DNA of 64,000 bases from Gammaproteobacteria bacterium (lineage in GTDB: Bacteria > Pseudomonadota > Gammaproteobacteria > JAPPPA01). A program made the translations under genes and the position numbers. Positions 55,298 to 64,000 of this stretch are shown here, piece by piece (positions within the stretch are counted from its first letter, which is position 1; each line of letters begins with the position of its first letter). The notes below the pieces were generated by a model, which worked only from the letters and a program-made list of their open reading frames with translations, was not told the DNA's origin and searched no databases. Location of the stretch: contig JAUHZK010000003.1 in the NCBI GenBank assembly GCA_030425645.1, positions 124,001 through 188,000 on the forward strand. The letters run 5' to 3'.

Positions 55298-55397
55298 AAT
55301 TACTCTCCCCAAGAGTCAAAGTACCCACAACCCCCCGCTGTGAGTGTCACTGTGCAAGTGACTATAACTCGTCTTATTATTAACGACAATCCAACGG

Positions 55398-58300
55398 TTA
55401 GTACGTTTTATGCTGCCGTGGCATAAACAATGTCAGCAAGGCCGGTACGATTAAGAGCGTTAACACCGCCGATAAGGATAGGCCGCCGACCACTACCGAG
55501 CCCAAGCCGCGATACAGCTCAGAGCCAGCACCCGGGAACAGCACCAAGGGCAACATACCGAACACCGACGTTAGCGTTGACATGAAAATGGGCCGCACAC
55601 GGTTGCGCGTTGCCTCCAGCAAGGCATCACGACTACTCATGCCGTCTTCTCTTGCATGGTGCAAGGTTTGATGCACCAACAAAATGGCGTTATTGACCAC
55701 AATGCCGATCAGAATCACAAAACCCAGCATCGTAAGCATGTCTAATTTCTGATCAAAGTTGGCCTCTACAATCGCCAAACCACCAACCGCCCCTGCAGCC
55801 GCTATCGGCACCGAGAATAGAATTACCAGCGGGTAAACAAAACTTTCGAACAACACCGCCATCACCAGATACACAATCGCCAACGCCACCAATAGCTGCA
55901 AGCCCATTGCTTGTTGAGTTTGCGATAACTGATCTGCTGTACCCGTCACGCGAACGGCGATATCCGCCGGCAAGCCAGCGGCCTTTAACGGTGCCAAGAC
56001 TTCCGCTTCCATTTTCTTGATAGCGGCTTCTAAGGGCATGCCCGCCTCAGGCTGAATTTGGAAAGTGAGTGAACGGCGGCGCTCGGAACGGGCAATTTGA
56101 GTAGGCCCATTGGTGACCTCCACCTGCGCCAAGGCTTGCACCGGCACCACCACACCACTAGGCGTGACGATGGGCAAATAGCCTACCGCCTGCGTACTGC
56201 TAACGCCGCCACCCTCGCCGTAAACAGTGAGATCAATACGCTTACCGTCGACGGTAATTTCCGCCGCACGCACGCCATCATTAAAGGCATCTACTGCCAA
56301 ACCCAACTCCAGCGTTGAAAGCCCATTGTCGGCCAGCGCTATATTATTCGGTGTAATGCGGACCTCAGGTTCACCGGGGTTCAAACTAGGAGGCCTAACC
56401 TGGTGCCCTTCTGTCGCACTAAAGCTAGTCGCTACCAAACCTGCTGCTTGCTGGGCAACGGCGTAAATATCATCAAAATCGGCACCAGAGATTTCCAAGT
56501 CAATCGCCCGGGTACCGCCAATACCGCGACCAAAAATAGACAACTGTTGCATATAAGCCCAACTGCCGGGCTGCCCAAATACCGGCATCATTAATGGCCG
56601 TTCCAACTCACCAGCACGGCTGGCGTCAACGCTTGAGGCACCCACAAACAACTGCGAGTTAAACGAAACAAAAAAGAAGTTATCTATTTTCGGCGGCTGG
56701 CCCGGTTCAGACTCCGGCCCGGTTTCATCCGCCCACAAGTGTCTGACGGCAGACTCTAAAGCCACACCAATTTCCGTAGTGGCGTCAATGTTGTAACCCG
56801 GTGGCGGCCCAATAATGCCGAACACCAAATTTCGGTTACCCTCAGGCAAATATTCGCTTTCCGGTAAATAACGACGAGTCACCTCGAAGGCCATCGCGGT
56901 CACCACTAGCACCACCAATAACGCAACCCAGCGATTACCAGATACTAGCCGAGCCAGACCAACAAACAACGCCGAAAACGCAGCCGCCAAGTGGTCCACA
57001 CCCGGGATCGGCCGTTTTTTATATTTGTCCGTCATATCACCCGACAAAAACCGTTTCGACATTGCCGGTATCAGCGTAATGGCAACAAACAAGGACAGGG
57101 TTACTGATACAGAAATCGCTACCGCTATGTCACGGAACAGCTGACCCACTTCCAGATCCATGACCAATAACGGCACAAACACCATCACGGTTGTTAGCGC
57201 CGAAACAAACACCGCGCCCCAAACCTCGGAAGCACCTCGATAGGCTGCCTCCACTACAGGCACGCCCTGCTGACGCAAGCGATAGATGTTTTCCAACACC
57301 ACAATCGCGGCGTCGACCACCATGCCGACCGCAAAGGCTAAACCAGCTAAGGAAATCACATTAATTGAACGCCCCATGGCTGCCATAGCCACAAACGAAC
57401 CCACCACCGATACCGGAATCGCGACAGAGATGACAAAGGTGGCACCAAAGGAGCGTAGGAACAGCATCAGCATCAGCGCTGCCAAAGCGCCGCCAACGTA
57501 AATATTTTGTTTCACCAAACTAATGGCCGAGTCGATATAGACCGTCTCGTCATAAACCTGACGCAGGTACAAGCCGTTGTCAGCCAAAGGCCCGTCGTTC
57601 AATTGCTGTAAAGCGCCGCGCAGCTCAGCCATCGTGCCGATAACATTCGCACCATTGGCCCGCACAGCATTAAACGCCAAGGCCGGCTCGCCCAAGTGTC
57701 GAATTCGAGCATTGGGTTCTTGATAATCAAATACTACCTCAGCGACGTCAGCCACCGTTACTCGACTGGTACGCCCCGTAACCGGATCACGGTTGGCGCG
57801 CAGAACGACATCGCTCACCGCCTGAGGGCTAATCAGCTCACCCTCGGCACGCACTATGTAGCGGCGCTTGCCCTCTTCTACATCACCTGCCGACAAGGAA
57901 ACGTTCGCGGCTCGTAAGCGGTTTAGCAGCTCAGATACGGTTAACTGATAAGCGGCCATGCGCTCAGCATTAATCACCACCCGCATTTCGCGTTCGCTGC
58001 CGCCATATATATTGACGAGGCTAACGCCTTCGACCCGCTCTACCGCTGGGCGAATATAGTCCTCAGCAAAATCCCCAAATTCATGGATAGGCTTGGTATT
58101 GCCTTCTTTACGTTTGACCACAATCCATGCAATAGGATTATCTTCCGCCCCCGCTGTTTGAATCACCGGCTCGTCCGCTTCTTCGGGATAACCTGAGACG
58201 CGATCTAGCCGGTTTGCTACCAGCAGCAAGGCGCGGTCCATATTGGTACCAACCGCAAACTCGAGCGTGATCTCACCACTATGGTGGCGCGACAAACTGG

Positions 58301-58541
58301 TCATCTCAGCCAAGCCTTCAGCGCCTTTTAGCACCTCCTCTTGGCGGCTCACGATTTCGCGTTCAATTTCAGCCGGTGCGGCACCAGGCCAAGCCGTCGC
58401 CACCGTCAAAATCGGACGCCGCACGTCAGGTGCCAACTGCACCGGAATCGTTTTTAGCGCCAACATGCCAAACATCACCACCATCAACACGGCGGACAAA
58501 ACCGCGATGGGGCGTTCAATAGATGCCTTAATTACGTTCAT
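55398..58541 (-). CDS. RND efflux permease
   Basis: 1,047 residues, the full HAE1-type length, with 12 expected TM helices and two large periplasmic loops. The proton-relay segment in TM4 reads GMVVDAAIVVLENIY, with one aspartate where AcrB has two. Energised by proton motive force, it exports drugs, lipids or other hydrophobic compounds. The adaptor gene is upstream, and no outer-membrane channel gene is adjacent. Confidence 0.93.
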   Translation of the reverse strand: MNVIKASIERPIAVLSAVLMVVMFGMLALKTIPVQLAPDVRRPILTVATAWPGAAPAEIEREIVSRQEEVLKGAEGLAEMTSLSRHHSGEITLEFAVGTNMDRALLLVANRLDRVSGYPEEADEPVIQTAGAEDNPIAWIVVKRKEGNTKPIHEFGDFAEDYIRPAVERVEGVSLVNIYGGSEREMRVVINAERMAAYQLTVSELLNRLRAANVSLSAGDVEEGKRRYIVRAEGELISPQAVSDVVLRANRDPVTGRTSRVTVADVAEVVFDYQEPNARIRHLGEPALAFNAVRANGANVIGTMAELRGALQQLNDGPLADNGLYLRQVYDETVYIDSAISLVKQNIYVGGALAALMLMLFLRSFGATFVISVAIPVSVVGSFVAMAAMGRSINVISLAGLAFAVGMVVDAAIVVLENIYRLRQQGVPVVEAAYRGASEVWGAVFVSALTTVMVFVPLLVMDLEVGQLFRDIAVAISVSVTLSLFVAITLIPAMSKRFLSGDMTDKYKKRPIPGVDHLAAAFSALFVGLARLVSGNRWVALLVVLVVTAMAFEVTRRYLPESEYLPEGNRNLVFGIIGPPPGYNIDATTEIGVALESAVRHLWADETGPESEPGQPPKIDNFFFVSFNSQLFVGASSVDASRAGELERPLMMPVFGQPGSWAYMQQLSIFGRGIGGTRAIDLEISGADFDDIYAVAQQAAGLVATSFSATEGHQVRPPSLNPGEPEVRITPNNIALADNGLSTLELGLAVDAFNDGVRAAEITVDGKRIDLTVYGEGGGVSSTQAVGYLPIVTPSGVVVPVQALAQVEVTNGPTQIARSERRRSLTFQIQPEAGMPLEAAIKKMEAEVLAPLKAAGLPADIAVRVTGTADQLSQTQQAMGLQLLVALAIVYLVMAVLFESFVYPLVILFSVPIAAAGAVGGLAIVEANFDQKLDMLTMLGFVILIGIVVNNAILLVHQTLHHAREDGMSSRDALLEATRNRVRPIFMSTLTSVFGMLPLVLFPGAGSELYRGLGSVVVGGLSLSAVLTLLIVPALLTLFMPRQHKTY

Positions 58542-58562
58542 AGTCAGCTCTGCTTGCTGCCG

Positions 58563-59669
58563 CTACTGGCGCGGTGCCACTTTTTGCCCTGGCTGCAGAC
58601 GCTCATTCCCCCGCGTGACCACGATATCGCCCTCGCTCAAGCCGCTAAGCACCTGTAGGCGCTCTCCAGCCGCGCTACCCAGTTGCACTGCCGTCATTAC
58701 CGCGACGCCATCCACCACTTTGTAAACCACCGGCAGCCCACCGTTGCGAATCACCGCATCCTTATGCACCGTAATCGCATCCACCTGACCCACCGGAACA
58801 GCTACCTTAACGGCCTGATTAACCGACAACGGCGGCGTAATATCGGGCGTAAGATTAATCGCTAAGCGTGCTAAACGAGTCCGCGACAAAGCCTTTTCCG
58901 CTGGCAAAATCGCGCGTAAGCGCAAGCTTAGGGCTTGCTCGTCAACGTTTGCGCTGATCACAGCACCCTGCGCAAGTTGACCAAGATATTGTGTGGGTAT
59001 ATCGGCTTCCACTTCTAGCGCACGGGTACTCACTAAACTCACCACCGATGCCCCCAAGCCGACCCACGCACCCTCATCAATATGACGCTCGGTTACCACA
59101 GCCGCATACGGTGCCTTAACTTCTGTCCAATCTAAGTCCTGCTGACTACGTCTTACCTGAATGCGGGCATAGGCCAAGTTCGCCTCAAGCTCAGCCACTT
59201 TGGCGATCGCCGCCTGCAGGGCGGTTTGACGCTGATCAAATAGAGATTCATTAAAGGCCGCCGTGTTGCGCAAACTCTCTAAACGCTTAAGATCGCGTTC
59301 GGCCTGCGACTTTTCTAATGCGGCGGTTTCAACACGCGCAGCCCACTGCGGCACCTCTGCTTTGGCCAACGCCAACACCGACCGCTGGCGATTGTTATGC
59401 AGGGTTACTAAAATGTCGCCCTCAGCAACCACGTCACCCACCTGCACATGCACCGTTTTGGCTGCTGCAGTGGTGCGCGCAGCGACTGGGCCTGACTGCA
59501 ATGCGACGACCCGCCCGACGACGGTAACCGCCTCATCGACCGTTGCCGGCGTCACCGCATCAACATCTACCGGCGCTGGGTAATCAGCCGCTAAAGCAGT
59601 GTCTGCAAAAACAAGAAATAGCATTGACATTAGCGCCATGACGCTCGCTGGCCGTTTTACCAATGACAT
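58563..59669 (-). CDS. RND periplasmic adaptor (membrane fusion protein)
   Basis: 368 residues. N-terminal signal sequence (MALMSMLFLVFADTALA), a lipoyl-like half motif (VHVQVGDVVAEGDILVTL), a coiled-coil hairpin (residues ~95-180 rich in E, A, L, R) and beta-barrel segments. Links the permease to an outer-membrane exit. The permease gene starts 21 nt downstream. Confidence 0.93.
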   Translation of the reverse strand: MSLVKRPASVMALMSMLFLVFADTALAADYPAPVDVDAVTPATVDEAVTVVGRVVALQSGPVAARTTAAAKTVHVQVGDVVAEGDILVTLHNNRQRSVLALAKAEVPQWAARVETAALEKSQAERDLKRLESLRNTAAFNESLFDQRQTALQAAIAKVAELEANLAYARIQVRRSQQDLDWTEVKAPYAAVVTERHIDEGAWVGLGASVVSLVSTRALEVEADIPTQYLGQLAQGAVISANVDEQALSLRLRAILPAEKALSRTRLARLAINLTPDITPPLSVNQAVKVAVPVGQVDAITVHKDAVIRNGGLPVVYKVVDGVAVMTAVQLGSAAGERLQVLSGLSEGDIVVTRGNERLQPGQKVAPRQ

Positions 59670-59844
59670 AAGGTCCCCAGATCTTTAATTTAGCGCCATC
59701 ATAACAGCGCTATGGCCTCGGAACGTCTATTCGTCTCCACCAAGCAAGCGCTAGATTTTTGATATTTATCGTTGCTGAATCTCAGGCTTGTGCTAAACCT
59801 TCCTGACTCTCTAGCAAGAACCGTTAAACCAAAGGGAGCATCCC

Positions 59845-62127
59845 ATGTTTGGTGCATTATTAAACTTTATTAATAAAAACAACCTTTTACCTGCCATCTC
59901 CGACACCGAGCGCGAAGCGCTTGAAGCCGGTACCGTGTGGGTAGATGGTGAATTATTCTCTGGCAACCCTAACTGGGAAAAAATTGCTAACGAGGCTTAC
60001 CATCAAATGTCGCCTGAAGAGCAGGCGTACTACGACGGCCCAGTTGAAGAACTGTGCCGCATGTGTAACGACTACGAAATCTCTACCACTCGTGAAGTTC
60101 CTCAAGAAATTTGGGACTTTATGAACAATAACGGTTTCTTTGGCTTCAACATTCCTGCGGAATTCGGCGGCAACAAGATGTCTGCTGTAGCCAAGTCAAC
60201 CATCATGATTAAGGTGACCAGCGCTAACTTGTACGTTGGTACCTGTGTGGTAATTCCTAACTCTTTAGGCCCAGGCGAGCTACTGACCGAATACGGTACA
60301 CCAGAGCAAAAAGCCTACTACCTGCCTAAATTGGCTAACGGCGAAATGTTCCCTTGCTTTGGCTTAACCGAGCCAACAGCGGGCTCTGATGCTGCCTCTA
60401 TTAAAGCGGAAGCCGTTGTCTACAAAGGCGAAGACGGCGAGCCAATGCTACGCATGAACTTCCGTAAGCGTTACATCACCTGTGCTCCAGTAGCCAACAT
60501 GATGTCGATCGCTTGCCAGCTACATGACCCTGAAAACCTATTGGGTAAAGGCGAGTTTCCTGGCATTACTTGTGTATTGATCGAGAAGGGCCAGAAAGGC
60601 CTATACATCGGCGATCACCACGACCCAATGACCGTAACCTTCCCGAACGGTCCAATCGTAGGTCGCGACATCGAAGTACCTGCCGGCAACATCATTGGTG
60701 GCATTGAGTGGGCTGGCCGCGGCTGGTACCAACTTATGCAAACCCTTGCTGGCGGTCGTGCGGTATCTCTACCTGCAACCGGTCTTGGCATGGCGAAAGG
60801 CGCTGCTGCTGCAACCGGTATGTGGTCTATGACCCGTGAGCAGTTCAACATGGCTATCGGCAAGATGGACGGTGTTGAAGAGTTCATCGCTAAGATTGCT
60901 GGCGTAACCTACGCCCTAGATGCCGGCCGTGTATTCTCTTGCTCAGCACTAGACGCTGGCGAACGCCCACCGGTTATCTCTGCGTTGATGAAAGCTTACT
61001 CGACTGAAGAAGGTCGCGAGCTACTGAAGCACGGTATGGACATCTTTGCCGGTTCTGGCGTAATGGCTGGCCCTAACAACATCATGCAGCGTGGCTACAT
61101 CGGTGCGCCAATCGGCATTACCGTTGAAGGCGCAAACATCATGACCCGTACTTTGATTGTTTACGGTCAAGGCGTTGTTCGCTGCCACCCTTACTCATTC
61201 AAGATGGTTGAAACCGTTCAAGCTAACGATGTCAAAGGCTTCCGCCGCGCATTGATCGGCTGGATGGGCCACATGGTTAAAACTGACCTACGTGTATTCT
61301 TCCGTTACTTCACCCGCGGCCTAACCGGCGGCGCACCGAAGAATGTAGATCCAGCTACCAAGAAGTACTACCGCAAGCTAGGCTGGGCGTCTTCACGCTT
61401 TGCTTTCTTGACTGAAATTGCTTTGTTCCTAGTAGGTGCAAACCTTAAGCGTCGCGGCAAGCTGACTGGCGTTTACTCAGATGCACTGGCTTGGATGTAC
61501 TTTGCCATGTCTTCACTACGTCGTTTCGAAGCAGAGGGCCGTCAAGAAGAAGACCGTCCTGCCATGAACTACGCGGTTCAGTACTCGCTAAACCAAGTAC
61601 AAGAAGCGTTTGGCAAGATCTACGACAACATCAACGTTATGAACTGGTGGTTCCGTGGCATTGGTAAGCTATTGTTCAAGCTAAACCCAATGATCGCGCC
61701 AATGCGTTTTGAAGACGATGCTGCTGTAGCCGCCTCTATCCAATCTCGCACTGGCACTTATGAGCGCTTGGTTAATGGCATGTTCGTTCCTGACGAAGAT
61801 GCACCAGGCACTGGCCGCTTGATGAAAGCTATCCTTGCTATCGAAGAAGCCGCACCGGCTGCTGAGAAAGTAAAAGCTGCCGTTAAAGCTAAGAAAATTG
61901 AGAAGAACCCAGCGACTGCTAACCAGCAGGCTCTAGATGCTGGCGTGATTACTCAAGCCGAATTCGATCTACTGGCTGACGCCAACACCAAGCGCCTAGC
62001 CGCTTACGAAGTAGACGTATTCTCGCCAGAAGCTTATAAGAACCGTGGCATGCCTTACGACACCCCACTAGGTGGCGCTAAGGAAGCTCTATTCGGTGAT
62101 GAAGCTGAGCTAAAAGTTGCTAGCTAA
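59845..62127 (+). CDS. fadE: FadE-type acyl-CoA dehydrogenase
   Basis: 760 residues, the long FadE architecture. YGTPEQKAYYLPKL, CFGLTEPTAGSDA and the C-terminal DUF1974-like domain with an Ala/Lys-rich hinge (EKVKAAVKAKKIEKN) before QALDAGVI. First step of fatty-acid beta-oxidation, FAD-dependent. Has its own terminator. Works downstream of FadD. Confidence 0.95.
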   Translation: MFGALLNFINKNNLLPAISDTEREALEAGTVWVDGELFSGNPNWEKIANEAYHQMSPEEQAYYDGPVEELCRMCNDYEISTTREVPQEIWDFMNNNGFFGFNIPAEFGGNKMSAVAKSTIMIKVTSANLYVGTCVVIPNSLGPGELLTEYGTPEQKAYYLPKLANGEMFPCFGLTEPTAGSDAASIKAEAVVYKGEDGEPMLRMNFRKRYITCAPVANMMSIACQLHDPENLLGKGEFPGITCVLIEKGQKGLYIGDHHDPMTVTFPNGPIVGRDIEVPAGNIIGGIEWAGRGWYQLMQTLAGGRAVSLPATGLGMAKGAAAATGMWSMTREQFNMAIGKMDGVEEFIAKIAGVTYALDAGRVFSCSALDAGERPPVISALMKAYSTEEGRELLKHGMDIFAGSGVMAGPNNIMQRGYIGAPIGITVEGANIMTRTLIVYGQGVVRCHPYSFKMVETVQANDVKGFRRALIGWMGHMVKTDLRVFFRYFTRGLTGGAPKNVDPATKKYYRKLGWASSRFAFLTEIALFLVGANLKRRGKLTGVYSDALAWMYFAMSSLRRFEAEGRQEEDRPAMNYAVQYSLNQVQEAFGKIYDNINVMNWWFRGIGKLLFKLNPMIAPMRFEDDAAVAASIQSRTGTYERLVNGMFVPDEDAPGTGRLMKAILAIEEAAPAAEKVKAAVKAKKIEKNPATANQQALDAGVITQAEFDLLADANTKRLAAYEVDVFSPEAYKNRGMPYDTPLGGAKEALFGDEAELKVAS

Positions 62128-62145
62128 GCCTACTTAGCAAGCACT

Positions 62146-62184
62146 AAAAAGCCCCGCATAGCTAACGCTGGCGGGGCTTTTTTT
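62146..62184 (+). terminator. Terminator after fadE
   Basis: GCCCCGC/GCGGGGC stem with AT-rich flanks and a T-run. Confidence 0.9.
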
Positions 62185-62205
62185 ATGCCTGAGAAATGAA
62201 CAACC

Positions 62206-63345
62206 TTAATGGCCAGCGGGTGCCGTTATGCCCGGTTTAAAACGAAATATTTGATAAGGCGCCTGACTCAGTTTGTGCCGCTGCGAGCGGCCAATCACGT
62301 GGTGCAAGGCGCTACAGGTGAAATAAAGGTAACCCTCTGGGCCAAATGACATGCCGTCAGGCCAACGAATACTCGTGCTTTGCAATAACGTTTCCAGGCT
62401 GCCGTCGCTAGCGTTAAGGCGATGAATAGCATCATTGCCAGGATCTGTGAGATAAACATTGCCGGCGTTATCGGTCGTAATACCGTCAGTTTCCGATTTC
62501 GTCGCCCAAGCCTCCACCCGCTTCGCCAGCTCGGCATCGGACAAATCCCGGTTCAACAAATCAGCAACCCGGGCGCGGTACATCTTAGTTGCCGTTACCG
62601 CAGCGAAATACAACCACTCGCCCTGCCTGTCCAACGCAATCGAATCAACACCAGGACGAATCGAAAATATGCCAAAGACTTCCATATGGCGACCTTGGAC
62701 CACCGGCGTATAACGCTCCGCCACCACCGATACGTGATTTTCTAATACCCGATGCGCGGTTTTATTGGCGACGTCATAAATGATCAAAGCCGGCCGCTTG
62801 CCCATAATGCTGGCGTCGGCAATAAAGATACTGCTGCCATCAGCACTCACCTGAAAATCATTCAAATGCGACAAACGCGGCGCAGCATCACGGCTAAATT
62901 CGTACTCATGCACCACTTCGCCCGACTCAATATCGAACGCCAGCAACCTTGTCTGCCCTAAACCATGATGCGCATTGTCTAACGTCCATAAGCGACCCTG
63001 CTGGTCAATCCGTAACGACAACACGTTTTGAAAGTAGCGCTCCTCGCCTTCGCCTGTCTGAAAACTCATTGACGGCCATGCTTTAGCCTCGCCATCAACC
63101 CATTCCGCCACTTTCAAGCTAGGGCGCCCCTCGGGGTGAAAGGTGAAGAAAATTCGGCCCTTGTCGCTCACGGCAATATTGCCGGGTGGTTCAGGTAGGT
63201 TCGCCACTATTTCTAAAGCACCACTATCAAAACTCACTTGGGAAATTTCAACGGCAGGAAAGTGCTCACCGCCGCCGTAGCGATGCTTAATCAATACCGG
63301 AACGGCAACAGCGCTTATGAGTAATACCAACAGTAGCTTTTTCAT
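62206..63345 (-). CDS. Beta-propeller protein of the royal-jelly/SMP-30-like family
   Basis: About 379 residues from ATG 63345, chosen because AAGGAG lies 7 nt upstream and a signal peptide (KKLLLVLLISAVAVPVL) begins there. The mature part has six-bladed propeller repeats such as LWTLDNAHHGLGQT, HLNDFQVSADGSSIFIADA, DSIALDRQGEWLYFAA and NVYLTDPGNDAIHRL. MRJP/SMP-30-like proteins include gluconolactonase-type lactonases and L-dopachrome tautomerase-like proteins. The function here is unknown. Exported. Confidence 0.85.
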   Translation of the reverse strand: MKKLLLVLLISAVAVPVLIKHRYGGGEHFPAVEISQVSFDSGALEIVANLPEPPGNIAVSDKGRIFFTFHPEGRPSLKVAEWVDGEAKAWPSMSFQTGEGEERYFQNVLSLRIDQQGRLWTLDNAHHGLGQTRLLAFDIESGEVVHEYEFSRDAAPRLSHLNDFQVSADGSSIFIADASIMGKRPALIIYDVANKTAHRVLENHVSVVAERYTPVVQGRHMEVFGIFSIRPGVDSIALDRQGEWLYFAAVTATKMYRARVADLLNRDLSDAELAKRVEAWATKSETDGITTDNAGNVYLTDPGNDAIHRLNASDGSLETLLQSTSIRWPDGMSFGPEGYLYFTCSALHHVIGRSQRHKLSQAPYQIFRFKPGITAPAGH

Positions 63346-63527
63346 ACGGAGCTCCTTTAGACACTTTGACATTAGATGCCTGATTGATATGAGGTAAAAT
63401 TACGCCAAATCCCGCCATTTTCCTAATCAACACGCTTGCACCAAGCATAGCGAATAGAATGGCCGGCACCCGCTGCTGTGTAACCTAGGCATCGCAGTAC
63501 AGATTTATTCGGTGAAAGACCAAACCA

Positions 63528-64000
63528 GTGAAAGACCAACTGATCGCTGCCATTGAGCAGGCTTTAGAACAACTTCAAATTCCGCAACCTGCTAAAGGTA
63601 TTGTGATTGAGCGTACCCGCGATGCGGCGCATGGCGACCTTGCCAGCAACATTGCCTTGGTCAGCGCCAAAGCCGCTGGCAAAAATCCGCGCGAACTGGC
63701 AGCCACACTGGTGGAAAAATTAGAAGGCGCTGCCGGCATTACCAAAATGGAAATTGCCGGCCCGGGGTTTATTAACTTCTTCCTCAGCAGCGACGCCGCC
63801 ACGCAGGTCATTAAAGACGCCTTGAGCCAAGGCCAAGCGTTTGGCCAGAACCAGAGCGCCAACGGCCAACGCGTACAAATTGAATACGTCTCTGCCAACC
63901 CTACCGGGCCGCTGCATGTTGGCCACGGTCGCGGTGCTGCCTATGGTGCCTCATTGGCTAATGTGCTCGCCGCCAACGGCTGGGACGTACACCGGGAATA
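63528..64000 (+). CDS. argS: Arginyl-tRNA synthetase, 5' part
   Basis: About 158 residues are in the window and the gene runs off its end. It begins GTG-AAA-GAC (MKDQLIAAIEQALEQL). HIGH-class motif HVGHGRGAA is preceded by YVSANPTGPL, diagnostic of ArgS. The GTG is the only in-frame start near the homology. Its ribosome-binding site is weak. Confidence 0.95.
   Translation, partial: MKDQLIAAIEQALEQLQIPQPAKGIVIERTRDAAHGDLASNIALVSAKAAGKNPRELAATLVEKLEGAAGITKMEIAGPGFINFFLSSDAATQVIKDALSQGQAFGQNQSANGQRVQIEYVSANPTGPLHVGHGRGAAYGASLANVLAANGWDVHRE

Overview
The window looks like about 54 kb of ordinary chromosome from a gammaproteobacterium, with a defence island of different character occupying the first 10 kb. 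Gene content supports this assignment: PpsR/PpsA, IspG, a GreB with the MGRWRPP start, Mpl, RNase D, RsmC-like, YrfG and CysQ, with an AddAB-like nuclease instead of RecBCD. A marine, Cellvibrionales/Spongiibacteraceae-like host is my inference from the mix of fatty-acid, FMO-type and PPi-dependent genes. It cannot be proved from this window.

Region 1 (1-10164) is a compact forward-strand island, visibly AT-richer than the rest. In order it holds an MmeI-type adenine DNA methyltransferase (5' end outside the window), two small HEPN-like proteins, a DEFH-box helicase, a GIY-YIG (T5orf172-like) nuclease and a PUA-like/NucS-like PD-(D/E)XK nuclease. After an 82-nt gap comes a 684-residue protein ending in a HEPN RNPGAH motif. 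The first six genes overlap or lie within 22 nt of each other and read as one operon. The island ends inside greB, of which only the first ~60 codons remain. This is the best candidate for an undescribed or poorly described system.

Region 2 (10371-16440, minus strand) has an extended SDR, a membrane diguanylate cyclase, a Calx-beta/glycerophosphodiesterase lipoprotein, a flavin monooxygenase and ppsR. Divergent from ppsR is ppsA (16575-18944).

Region 3 (19008-30818, minus strand) has an SDR/acyltransferase pair, a membrane-anchored FMN glutamate-synthase-like protein and a REC-GGDEF-EAL regulator. It continues with a three-gene operon of an alkyl-DHAP-synthase-like oxidase, a GlpD-like dehydrogenase and an FGGY kinase, then ispG and a small unknown gene.

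Region 4 (30915-39864) has a small membrane protein, a PadR regulator, tRNA-Ala(GGC), tRNA-Glu(TTC) and tRNA-Arg(CCT), an acyl-CoA thioesterase, a macrodomain protein, and the addA/addB-like double-strand-break repair pair.

Region 5 (39903-54729) is housekeeping: thioesterase/HIT/YqaA, a MaiA-like GST, FadD, a hydrolase and CpdA-like phosphodiesterase, mpl, rnd, adk, PPi-type phosphofructokinase with ppa, rsmC-like, yrfG and cysQ. It contains two non-coding fold-back elements, one of 176 bp between mpl and rnd and one of about 510 bp after ppa.

Region 6 (54779-64000) has an outer-membrane barrel, an RND efflux permease with its adaptor, a FadE-type acyl-CoA dehydrogenase, a royal-jelly/SMP-30-like beta-propeller and the 5' part of argS. 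Central metabolism genes fit together: PPi-type PFK, PPase, Adk and PpsA/PpsR control glycolytic/gluconeogenic flux, while FadD and FadE handle fatty acids.
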